Shown here: one piece after another, positions 21,481 through 31,300 of the stretch
How the letters are laid out: each line of letters starts with the position of its first letter
How positions within the stretch are numbered: position 1 is the first letter of the stretch
Assembly (NCBI GenBank): GCA_022702705.1
Contig: JAKZJZ010000084.1
Coordinates: forward strand, 31,548 to 95,547
Reading direction: 5' to 3'
DNA: 64,000 bases
Source of the DNA: Papilionanthe hookeriana x Papilionanthe teres
Lineage: Eukaryota > Streptophyta > Magnoliopsida > Asparagales > Orchidaceae
Made by a program: the position numbers and the translations under genes
Notes under the pieces: generated by a model
Database searches by the model: none
What the model was told of the DNA's origin: nothing
The model's input: only the letters and a program-made list of their open reading frames with translations

Positions 21481-23612
21481 GGAGTTGGCCATGTGTAAAG
21501 AGGGTGAATTGAAATGGAATGGGGGAAGGCTATTTTTGGGTTTAGATGGGTCAACCCATGGTTTTGGGCTAGGTTCACCATCCAAGGCTGGCTTGGACTG
21601 AAGATAAAGCTATTTGGCTCAGCTTAATTAGTGGGGAGAAGTCACCATCCAAGTACAATTAGGCTTAAGAATGGTTTAGGGGAATCATGGGAGTGGTTAA
21701 TCAGTCTTAAGAGAATCATTAAAGGGTCCCCTCTTCTTACCATTTTGAGTATGGTGAAGTGTCCAAGGCTTTCATGGCTCCCATGTGGCTCATGTATGGC
21801 TTCATGGCTCCATTTGGCTTGGGAAAAGTCAAGTCAACTTTCATGGAAAATGGTTTATGGAATTTTGAAAATTTTGGGGTTATTTGATGGGATTTGGCAT
21901 AATACCATTTTGGTTTGATTTTCATGATGGATTTGGCACTTAGAGAGTGATATTAATTGAGTAAGGATGAGATGAGATTGTAATGTGGGCTTCAGGATGG
22001 GTTTGGGTTTTTAAAATTTGGTAAAGGTGGCCTTTTAAAATGGCTTAAGAAATGGGCTTTTAAATTTTAAAATGGATTTTTAGGATGAGGAGCCTTGTAA
22101 TGGTTGAGCCCAATGAGTGTTGAATTTGGCTTAGGAATGTTTCATGTGTTATTTGAAATCAATTTGGTAAGGTTTGGAGTAGGATTGGGTTGAACTTGGG
22201 TCTCTTTGGTAAGGGGACAAAAATGGGTCAATTTGGGTTAGCATGGATCAAGGTTGAGCTAATATTGGATTTGATGTAAAATTAATGTTGGGAAATGTTT
22301 ATGGGAGTATTACAAAGAGTTTTTCAACTTTGGTTGGGCTTTAATTTTGGGATTTGGGCCCATTTGGGTTAGGTTTGGGCTTAGGTCAATTTAAGAGATT
22401 TTGGTTTTGGGTTAGGTTTGAGTGGAGTTTAGATTCAAATTTGGGGCAAATCAAGTTAGTGTTTTGTTTGTGGGGATGTTAGGAAGGCTTTAGAAAAGAT
22501 TTGGGGCCAATTGGAGTTGAATTGAGTTGGTTTGGGCTAGGTTTAGGCCATGAGTCAAAATTGGGCCTTAAGCCCCAAATTGGAATTGGGCCCAAATGTC
22601 AATCATATTTGACTTGGATTTAGTCTAAATTGATATTGAGGATATTGAATTAAAGTTTAGAATTGAATTGGACCAAAATTAGGGTTAATTGAGGTGGTTT
22701 GGTTGGCCATTGGGTTCATTTAGGTTAAAAATGGGTCAAATTGGGGGTTTTTTGTAAAAGTGGGGTAAATTGGCCCATAGTGTAGTTGAACAAAATGAAA
22801 TTAGGAATATTTGGGATTTTCTGGAATTTTCTAGGGATTTTTAGAATTTTTGGATTTTTGGGGTAGAAGGGTATTTTGGTAATTTTGGGGGGGTTTTGGG
22901 GTATTTTTGGAAATTTTGGTATTTTTGGCCAAAGATGGTCAATTTGAGTGGTGGGAAGTGTTTAGGATTAATTTTGAGGGATTTTGGATAATTTAGGTAA
23001 TTTTGCAAATTTTGGGTCATTTCAAGGGTATTTGGTAGGTTTTGTGGGTCCGGGGCCCCGGGGCTCAAAAACTGAAATTTTGAAAAAAGGAAGATTGATC
23101 AAGTGTGAGTGAAATGAAATCATTTTGGTTGAGCCATGAAGCCATATTAGACCCATATGAGCCATGAGAGGACTCATTTGAGGCATTCACTATGTTGTTC
23201 CTAACCCTCTTAGCCAAGGACTTATGGGTTAAGGACCATCCATATGAATTACCTACATGAGTCAGGAAGTCAAAATGGGTGAGAGTGTGGTTTTAGGACT
23301 TGGAATGTGTGTGAGAGTGTAGTGTACGTGTAAGTCAACCCTCACCAGAACAGGTCATCCAGGATATTCCTAAGGCCAAAAAGTCCTATAAGGAACTCAT
23401 CCTTTAAAGCTCCACATTTGATTTCAACCCTCTAGGTGATTAGGGGTCTATAATCAAGCTTGTGGGGTTTGCAGGTAGTTAAGAAGTAGTTTCAATTTCT
23501 AAATGGTGGGTTCCATTTCTAGTCCTCTAAGATTAGTCAAAGGAAAAGCCTAAGGCTAGATCCTAAGTACTAAAGAGAGAAGCAAAAGACCTCACCAAAA
23601 TTGAGGTCAACA

Positions 23613-24664
23613 GTGGCGCTCATCAGTTAGGTCCGAAAATGAAAATGAAGATTAAAAGACTAGGGTACTACTTGCCCTCAATGATGATCGAATGTATGAA
23701 AGTTGCCAAAAGTTGTCACCAGTGCCAAGTGCACGGAGTGGTTCTACACCAACCTCCAAATGTTCTACATCCGACAATCGCGTCGTGGCCATTTGAGTGT
23801 TGGGGCACAGATATAGTGGGTCCGATAAAACCGCCTTCTTCAAGAGGACATCGCTTCATTCTTGCAGCTACAGACTACTTTTCTAAGTGGGCAGAAGCTA
23901 TACCACTCAGAGAATTGAAGGCACACCACGTGCTACAGTTTTTCAAGAACCAAGTCGTCTACCGTTTTGGGGTACCGCGCAGAATCATTTCAGATAATGG
24001 GTCTGCATTCAAAAGTACAAAGATTAACAATTTTGTCAGAAGACACGGGATCGATTGGCGATACTCAACGATCTACTACCCAAGAGCAAACGGCTTGGCC
24101 AAGGCTTTTAATAAAACTCTCATTCAAATTTTAAATAAAACATTGGACGAAAACAAGAGAAATTGGCACGAGAAGTTGTTAGAAGCCTTATGGGCCTACA
24201 GGACGACTTTTAGGACTCCTACTCAGTCTATGCCTTATGCTTTAGTGTACCGGTCCGAGGTCGTCTTGCCCCTGGAAGTTCAGCTTCCGTCACTGCGAAT
24301 TACGAGTTGCGGAAAAGATCACTACGAAGAAAATGCCAGACTACGATTGGAAGAATTGGAAAGCTTGGAAGAGAAAAGACTTTCCGCGCAGCAGAATTTG
24401 GAACTGTATCAAGCCAAGATGATCCAGGCCCATGATAAACTGGTCCGCCCAAGAACTTTCAAAGTCGGTGACTTAGTTCTTGTTCTCAAGAGACATATCC
24501 TTGCACGCCACAAGAAAGGAGGTAAGTTTGAACCAACCTGGGAAGGACCATTTGTGGTCGAGACAGTCTACCCTGGAGGTTCCTACCAACTGGTGAATTG
24601 CCGTGGAGAACGACCCATGCTTCCAATCAACGGACGGTATTTAAAGAAGTGTTACGCAACCTGA
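23613..24664 (+). pseudogene. Integrase, element B (5'-truncated by element A, catalytic Glu lost)
   Basis: Open for about 340 codons from 23,639. Residues in order: CHQCQVHG zinc-binding Cys pair; first catalytic Asp in WGTDIVGP; ATDYFSKWAEAIPL; second Asp in IISDNGSAF; then YYPRANGLAKAF, where the expected catalytic Glu is Lys. The C-terminus has KVGDLVLVLKR and FEPTWEGPFVVE, a GPF-type module, and ends at 24,664. The N-terminal His pair and everything before it are separated by the 20+ kb insertion of element A. No chromodomain. The Lys means the enzyme would be catalytically dead even if whole. Confidence 0.88.
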
Positions 24665-24988
24665 TGTTTCAAAGGGTGGCCTCTAAAGTAGAATCTTATC
24701 CCTAGAAACACGGGTGAGGTAACCACTTTGTGACTTGGTCAGAACCCAAAACAAAATAAAATGGATGATAAAAAAATCTCATCAACGAAAATGTTAAAAA
24801 GAAAACATGGGAAATCGTAATAATAAAATGTCAATCTTTCCTTTTAAATCCATTCATTCCTGATATTTTCTCATCTTTTCCTACTTTATTTAAATTTAAA
24901 AGAAGTGAATAAGAATTTTTAAGTGTTTTTCTTATTGTTCTTGTTCTTAGTACAGTCCCTGATCCTTTCCTTATTTTTTCACAGGGAA

Positions 24989-25351
24989 ATGTCGAACGGG
25001 CGGTTGGTTCTAAACTTTAGAAATGGCGTGAGTCTAGCACTTGATGAAAAGAGGGTGAGGGATGGAGCAGTGATAGATATTGACTCAGAATTCACACCGG
25101 CCAGCTTACAATACAAAGAAAATGATTGGATCCCAGTTGATCGAGAAGGACTTCACAGCCAAACAGTGATGAAAATGGGTGGCCCGAGCCACCAACCCAG
25201 CAGCAAGAAAAGAAAAGCAAACGCTGCACATGAAACTAGAGAAGATAAGAAAGTTAAGTCCGTGGTTGCCACAGCAGAGGGTAGGCTTGTCAGCGCAGCG
25301 CCCGCAGAAATTCAAGGGGTAAGGAGAGCTACTCTCACTGCTACCCAGTGA
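24989..25351 (+). CDS. N-terminal module of the AlkB gene, element B
   Basis: Begins MSNGRLVLNFRNG and ends at a TGA at 25,349-25,351. It is in the same frame as the AlkB domain ORF that follows; only this TGA and a TAG at about 25,388-25,390 separate them, so the ancestral gene was probably one ORF of about 490 codons. The first 35 residues resemble the start of ORF1 (MTAPKLIFSFTNG): Lys/Arg-Leu-hydrophobic pair, Phe, Asn-Gly, then hydrophobic-Ala. The second half is basic (SSKKRKAN), possibly a nuclear localisation or RNA-binding patch. Not part of known ALKBH9/10 proteins as far as I can recall. Confidence 0.65.
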   Translation: MSNGRLVLNFRNGVSLALDEKRVRDGAVIDIDSEFTPASLQYKENDWIPVDREGLHSQTVMKMGGPSHQPSSKKRKANAAHETREDKKVKSVVATAEGRLVSAAPAEIQGVRRATLTATQ

Positions 25352-25390
25352 AGAAATAAGAATTGTCGCATTCGCAAAATGTTGACCTAG

Positions 25391-26476
25391 TTAGTAGAAG
25401 ATCATCATAAACAGGCAGTGGATACCGTTAGTGCAAATGCTCCAAGGAGACCGGTTTGTCAGGAACCAGAAAGAAGAAAGTTAACTCCAAGAAAGTCGGA
25501 ACAGATAAAAGAAGTACCAAGAAAAGCAGAAATAGAGTCAGTACCTCGACGCCGAGCAGATGTACCGGATCCGAAGAGTCTTATTGCGAAAGCAACCCCG
25601 GAGGATGTCCCTACGGAGACTATCCCCGAGGAGCCGAGACATGCAGAAGAACGTGCTGGGGTTGAGCCATACATCCCGCAGTATGTTACTAGACACCGAG
25701 GACTTCAGATAATCCCGGAATACGAGATGGAGAAAATGCAACTAGTTGAGAAGAAAAATTTTGAATATTTTGAAAGAATCCGAGGCAAGAGGATTAATAT
25801 CTTGGAAGGACTCGAGCTGCATACAGATGTGTTCTCAGATTATGAACAACAACAAATTGTAGACTGCATTCTCGAATTACAGAAAATGGGCCGAGCTGGC
25901 CACCTAAGAGACAAGACCTATTCAGAACCCCGAAGATGGATGCCAGGAAAAGGAAGAGTTACAATCCAATGCGGATGTTGCTACAATTTTACCATAAAAA
26001 GAAAAGGAAATCCACCAGGGATACTCCATCGCAGTGAGGTGGATCCGATGCCAAGAATCATTAAGAGAATGGTGAAAAGGATGATAACATGGAGGGTATT
26101 GCCTGCAGATTGCATACCCAACAGCTACATTATTAACATCTACATGGAAGGCGACTGCATACCTCCACATATAGACCATCATGACTTTGTTAGACCCTTA
26201 TGCACAGTGTCATTCGTCAACCAGTGCAACATCCTATTCGGATCTGACCTCCGGATTGCAGGCCCCGGTGAGTTCCGAGGGCCGGTGGAGATACCACTAC
26301 CGGTAGGTTCCGTCCTTGTGTTAAAAGGAAACGGAGCAGACGTTGCAAAGCATTGCATTCCAGGAGTTCCTGTGGAGAGGATCTCAGTTACTTTTAGAAG
26401 AATGGACGACAGAAAAATGCCTTACCACTTTCAGCCAGATCCAGAATTGGAGAGTTTCCGGCCCTACGAGCTGTGA
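25391..26476 (+). CDS. AlkB-like Fe(II)/2-oxoglutarate dioxygenase (ALKBH9/10 type), element B copy
   Basis: Uninterrupted frame; the portion from 25,418 is 352 codons. Residues about 1-110 are a charged, Pro/Glu/Lys-rich linker. The ALKBH9/10-like region starts near residue 115 (RINILEGLELHTDVFS) and continues with WMPGKGRVTIQCGCCYN, NPPGI, INIYMEGDCIPPHIDHHDF (His and Asp iron ligands), CTVSF, FRGPVEIPLPVGSVLVLKG, NGADVAKHCIPG (third ligand His) and RISVTFRR (two Arg for 2-oxoglutarate). All expected catalytic residues are present. Known members of this clade demethylate m6A in mRNA and, for ALKBH9B, in viral RNA. It sits 325 bp after integrase and before the 3' LTR. No in-frame ATG begins this segment, so it was probably translated from 24,989. 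Confidence 0.9.
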   Translation, partial: LVEDHHKQAVDTVSANAPRRPVCQEPERRKLTPRKSEQIKEVPRKAEIESVPRRRADVPDPKSLIAKATPEDVPTETIPEEPRHAEERAGVEPYIPQYVTRHRGLQIIPEYEMEKMQLVEKKNFEYFERIRGKRINILEGLELHTDVFSDYEQQQIVDCILELQKMGRAGHLRDKTYSEPRRWMPGKGRVTIQCGCCYNFTIKRKGNPPGILHRSEVDPMPRIIKRMVKRMITWRVLPADCIPNSYIINIYMEGDCIPPHIDHHDFVRPLCTVSFVNQCNILFGSDLRIAGPGEFRGPVEIPLPVGSVLVLKGNGADVAKHCIPGVPVERISVTFRRMDDRKMPYHFQPDPELESFRPYEL

Positions 26477-27233
26477 GTTACATGGGAAATAGCACACCTC
26501 CAATACACATCCATGCGGCATTCCTGCCAAGGGTGGCTTGGAAGGTGATGTTATTGCCCATGTTTCTTACTATTCAGACATGGATTTTTGACAGACGCTT
26601 TTGGAAGGATCAACAAGAATCTTACACAATCTGTTTTGGATTTACATGGATTGTATGAGACATTAAATTTCCGAGAAAATGTCATCATGATTAGATCAAG
26701 TTGTATGATGTATTTTCAACAAGTTGGAATGAAAACGACTACGTCATATTTTGCCTTCACCTCTTTTTGTGCAAATTGACTAGGAAACGCCATTAGAGTT
26801 AAATGAACTTTGAATGAAGAACAGAAAAGAAAAGAAAATAAATGAGAACTTTTCCTAAAAATCTGAATATTAAAATGAACTTCAAATTCACATGAACACT
26901 TAATAAACAATAAAAAATAAAATGGGATCATTAAAGAACAAACATAACGAATCTAAACTCCGAATTGAATTTCAATCTCAAACCTCTGATTCGAACCTTT
27001 CAGTTCTTTCCTCCATTGAAATCTGTTGGAAACTCTTTTGAAATCTGAATATTCTCTTCGACTTGTCGTTGAGTCAAAGTCTTTTCAGCTTGGTACGCTT
27101 ACCAGTTCCTTTCAGTTCTCTTTCCTCTGTGTTTTAGAGGATCAACTAGTTCAGTTGACACGGAGCCATGAACTTTGCTCGATTTAGTTCTGATGGCATA
27201 TTACTGGGTCTCTCTTCATACAGATAAATTTCC

Positions 27234-27985
27234 GAGACTGATACCAAATTCCAGTTCTCTTCCTTTCGAGGTTGGTACCAAATTCCGACTCTCTTTCGAA
27301 TTGATACCAATTTTCAATTCTAAATTTCTGAGACTGGTACCAAATTCCAGTTCTCTTCCTTTCGAGGTCGGTACCAAATTCCGTCTCTCTTTCGAATTGA
27401 TACCAAATTTCAATTCTAAATTTCTGAGACTGGTACCAAATTCCAGTTCTCTTCCTTTTGAGGTTGGTACCAAATTCCGACTCTCTTTCGAATTGATACC
27501 AAATTTCAATTCTAAATGTCCGAGACTAGTACCAAATTCCAGTTCTCTTCCTTCGAGGTCGGTACAAATTTCCGACTCTCTTTCGAATTAATACTAAATT
27601 TCAATTCTAAATTTCCGAGACTGGTACCAAATTCCAGTTCTCTTCCTTCGAGGTCGGTACCAAATTCCGACTCTCATTTGAATTGATACCTAAATTTCGA
27701 TTCACAACTTTTGAGACTGGTACTTAAATTCCGGTTCTCATTTCGAGGTCGGTACCTAAATTCCGACTCTCTTTCCGAGATCGATACCTAAATTTCGATT
27801 CTCTTTCAGGATTGATACATAAATTTCAAATCTCACTCTCTCGAGATCAGTACCTAAATTCTGATTCTCATCCTTTTTCCGTCGATACTTAAACTCTGAT
27901 TCTCACTCCGAGGTTGGTACCTAAATTCCAGTTCTCTTCGCAATCCCGAGGTTGAAACCCAGGTTTCAATTCTCATTTCAAATCC
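27234..27985 (+). repeat. Covarying hairpin array, element B
   Basis: About 23 hairpins spaced about 32 bp, in a recurring order of three. Stems around a constant loop TACCAAATT (9 nt), or TACCTAAATT (10 nt) towards the 3' end: ACTGG/CCAGT, GTCGG/CCGAC (or GTTGG/CCGAC with a wobble pair), ATTGA/TCAAT; later ATCGA/TCGAT and ATCAG/CTGAT. Most are closed by GAG/CTC with one bulged T. Several deviations are G-U wobbles on the element-sense strand. It corresponds to the element A array, but the loop and the mix of stems have changed. Confidence 0.88.
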
Positions 27986-28325
27986 AAATTTCAAATTCAA
28001 AATTTCCTTAAATTGATTTTAAATTAAAATTCAATCGAAATTGAAACTCAGAACAAATCGAAATCTAAACTCACACATTGAAACTTGAAATTTAAAAGTA
28101 AAATGAAATCTAAATCAAATTCCCCATATCTTGTGATTTGGAGTTCACCTCCTTTTCCATTCCCCAGCGAGAGTTCAGGAATCTCCAGTCTTGGAAATAT
28201 ACCTGATACTCCCCAGCGGAAATTCTTCTACTTCGTCCTAAGTTTGTCACTTGGACATCTGTGTTGGTTTTGTTGATCTCTTCGGTCAACGCCAATATGC
28301 GCGGTGTGCTTGGTTAGCACACCAC

Positions 28326-28343
28326 ACCTATTGGGGGTCCATT
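28326..28343 (+). promoter_or_regulatory. Polypurine tract region, element B
   Basis: CACCTATTGGGGGTCCATT directly precedes the LTR start TGTTGACC at 28,344, as in element A. The G5 run is the core. Confidence 0.5.
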
Positions 28344-31300
28344 TGTTGACCTCATTTTTGATGAGGTCTTTTGCTTCTCTCTTTAGTACTTAGGATCTAG
28401 CCTTAGGCTTTTCCTTTGACTAATCTTAGAGGACTATAAATGGAAGCCACCATTTAGAAATTCAAACTACTTTTTAACTCCTTGCAAACCCCACAAGCTT
28501 GATTGTAGACCCCTAATCACCTAGAGGGTTGAAATCAAATGTGGAGGTTTAAAGGATGAGTTCCCTATAGGACTTTTTGGCCTTAGGAATACCCTGGATG
28601 GCCTGGTCTGGTGAGGATTGACTTGCACATACACTACACTCTCACACATTCCAAGTCCTAAAACCACACTCTCACCCAACTTGACTTCCCGACTCATGTA
28701 GGTAATTCATATGGATGGTTCTTAACCCCTAAGCCCCTGGCTAAGAGGGTTCGGAACAACATAGTGAATGCCTCAAATGAGTCCTCTCATGGCTCATATG
28801 GGCTTAATATGGCTTCATGACTCAACCAAAATGATTCCATTCTACTCAAATTCAATCAATCTTCATTTTTCAAAAATTTCAATTTTTGACCTCAGGGGCC
28901 CTACACCCACTAAACCTACCAAATGCCCTTGAAAATATCCAAAATTTCCAAAATTTCCCAAATTACCCAAAATTCCTCAAAACCAATCATAAACACTTCC
29001 CACCACTCAAATTGACCATCTTTGGCCAAAAATACCAAAATTTCCAAAAATACCCCTAAACCCCCCCAAAATTACCAAAATACCCTTTTACCACAAAAAT
29101 CCAAAAAATTCTAAAAATTCCCAGAAAATTTCAAAAAATCCCAAATATTTTCAATTTCATTTTGTTCAACTACACCATGGGCTAATTTTGCCAATTTACC
29201 CCACTTTTACCAAAACTCCCAATTTGACCCATTTCTTAACCCAAGTGAACCTAATGTCAAACCAAACCACCGCGATTGACCTCAATTTTGGTCCAATTCA
29301 ATTCTAAACTTCAATTCAATATCCCCAATATCAATTTAGACCAAATTCAAGTCCAATTTGATTGACTTTTTGGCCAAATTCCAATTTCGTAAGTTCCAAT
29401 TTTGACCCATGCCCAAACCTAGCCCAATTCAACTCCAGTTGGTCCCAAATTTTTTCTAAAGCCTTCCTAACATCCCCATAAACAAATCACTAACTTGATT
29501 TACCCAAAATTTGAACCTAACTCCACCCAAACCTAACCTAAAACCAAAATCCCTTAAATTGACCTAAGCCCAAACCTAACCCAAATGGGCCCAAATCCCA
29601 AAATTAGAGCCCAACCAAAGTTGAAAACTCTTTGTAACACTCCAATAAATATTTTTCAACATTAATTTTACACCAAATTCAACCTTAGCCCAACCTTAGC
29701 CCAAGTTAGCCCAATTTGGCCCACCTTGGCCCCTTTAAAAAAAAAGCCCAAATTCAACCCAATTCTACTCCAAATCACACCAAATTGATTCCAAACCATT
29801 CATGAAACATCCCTAAACTAAACCCAACATTTATTTGGCATGGTCTTTCATAAAATTCTTCATCCAAAAGTCCATTTTGAAAAGGCCCACCCATTTAAGC
29901 CTTTTAAAAATCCCACTTCCACCAAACCCAAAAGCCCAAAAATTCATCCAAAGCCCACATGACAATTCCTTCTCATCATCCACTTGATGAAATCATTCCC
30001 TAAAGTTTGAAACCTATGATTAAATCATTCCAAATTAGGCTTTATCCAAATTCCCATCAAAATGCCAAAATTCCTAAAATCCATTCCCATGAAATTGACC
30101 AAGCCATTTCCCAAGCCAAATGTGAGCCAAGAATCCATGCACAAGCCACATGGGAGCCATGAAAGCCTTGGACTCCTCACCAATCCATTAATGGTGAGAG
30201 AGGGGAACCCTTTTTTAACCAATGATTAAGCCTTTTTTACCCTTTCCATGATTCCCCCTAACCCAAAATTAATCTAAATGATCTTGATGGAGACTTCTCC
30301 ACTCCAATTCAGCTGAGCCATATGATTCCCTTCAGCCCAAATCAGGCCTTGGTGGGTGCACCAAGCCCATTTCTATGGGTTGACCAAACCAAGTCCAAAA
30401 GAGCCTCTTCCCCATTCCATTTAAATCAAAACCCTTTACACATGGCAACAATCAATTGAGCTCACAAACCTCAAGCCTTGACCTTCCTGACCATGAGGGT
30501 GACCTGAACCTGCTAGCCAGCCGCCTGGGTCGCCGGAAAACGCCATGCCCGAGAGCTCCATGTGAGCCAAAAAATTCAAAACTCACCTGCTGAGCTGTCC
30601 CAACCTCAATGGCCACTGGAGCTCTTCTTCTCCTCCCCTGAGCAGCTGATCCCAGCCTTAAAACCCCCCTGGGAAGCCCTTTAGCCATTCCTATTTAAAC
30701 ACTAGCCCCTATCGGCCAAAGGAGGTGTTGAACCAAACCTTACCAAAACTCTGCCAAAATCACTCCAGATCCCTCTCCAGACATAGAGAACTTGATCCCC
30801 ACTGAAATCCAGCCCTAAACCCCTCTCTGTGAGTCCAATTTTGGAGTTGAAATTTAAGCCCAAAACCAGGACACTTCACCACAGTGAGCCAACTTCAAAT
30901 TGATTGACTCTACACCTTCACCAGACCAAGAGGAGAAGTTCCCCAGCAAAAACCCCCTCACCAGGCCAGCCATTGCTTCCAGCCTCCAAGCTTTATGATC
31001 GGCCTTGGTCACTTTGGTACCTAGGCATTTCCCCAGAGTAAGAGACTTCATCTGGAGCTTGGTTGGACTCAATCGAAGGTGACATGACCCTCGGATCGAA
31101 GCTTCACTTCTGCGAGCAAAGGTATGAACTCACTCTTCCTCCCGAGCTCCTGGAGATTCTCCATTTAGTTTGAGTTGATTTCAATGCACCTTAACCGTAT
31201 AGATGTGTTCGTCTCTTTAAGATGAATCGATAGAGTATAAGAACGCAAAAATCCATGGAGAATCGAGTGAGATCATAAGGTTTTAGTGTGGACCGTCACG

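Larger units (their letters stand above)
1..23612 (-). mobile_element. Element A: Tat/Ogre-like Ty3/gypsy retrotransposon carrying an AlkB gene
   Basis: Minus-strand element with the order 5' LTR (17,275-23,612), PBS, ORF1, Gag, protease, RT, RNase H, archaeal-type RNase H, integrase, AlkB-like dioxygenase, 3' UTR with hairpin array, 3' LTR (running off the left edge). Two RNase H domains, an ORF before Gag and multi-kilobase LTRs are hallmarks of the Tat lineage, especially Ogre. The interior is about 12.8 kb. Frameshifts and stops occur in most domains, so this copy is defective. It interrupts the integrase gene of element B: at 23,613 the sequence passes directly into integrase coding DNA on the other strand. 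The left end and the second target duplication are outside the window. Confidence 0.88.
17275..23612 (-). repeat. 5' LTR of element A
   Basis: Bounded by TGTCGGCA at 17,275 and GAGGTCAACA ending at 23,612, so the element-strand LTR is TGTTGACC...TGCCGACA with 5'-TG/CA-3' ends. It is 6.3 kb, shorter than the solo LTR (7.5 kb), mainly because a 1.1-kb segment present in the other two LTRs is absent at about 17,752. It contains three hairpins (17,610-17,722), a (TTTAA)n array (about 18,400-18,560), a GC-richer island (about 20,450-21,480) and a G/T-rich tract (about 21,960-23,060). Confidence 0.88.
26477..28343 (+). other. 3' untranslated region of element B
   Basis: About 1.9 kb between AlkB stop and LTR. 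The first 750 bp (26,477-27,230) have no recognisable gene; they match 5,896-6,620 of element A in reverse complement, including the stretch ending near TTGACTAGGAAACG. The hairpin array follows (27,234-27,985), then a degenerate A/C-rich stretch and the conserved block 28,100-28,343 next to the LTR. Confidence 0.75.

Noticed and set aside
24989..26476. AlkB ORF as an ordinary host gene caught between repeats
   Set aside because: The same gene sits at the same place, same orientation and with the same flanks (integrase before, hairpin array and LTR after) in element A, so it travels with the element.
27175..27591. 138-residue ORF in element B's hairpin array
   Set aside because: Same reason: repeat-driven, reads through loops and stems, no relation to the peptide in element A, and the frame breaks where units lose one base.
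30452..30688. Small ORF in the GC-richer island of the B/C LTR
   Set aside because: Arg/Gly-rich shadow frame. A partly similar ORF exists in the solo LTR (40,708-40,905), but similarity stops where frames slip and no domain is recognisable.
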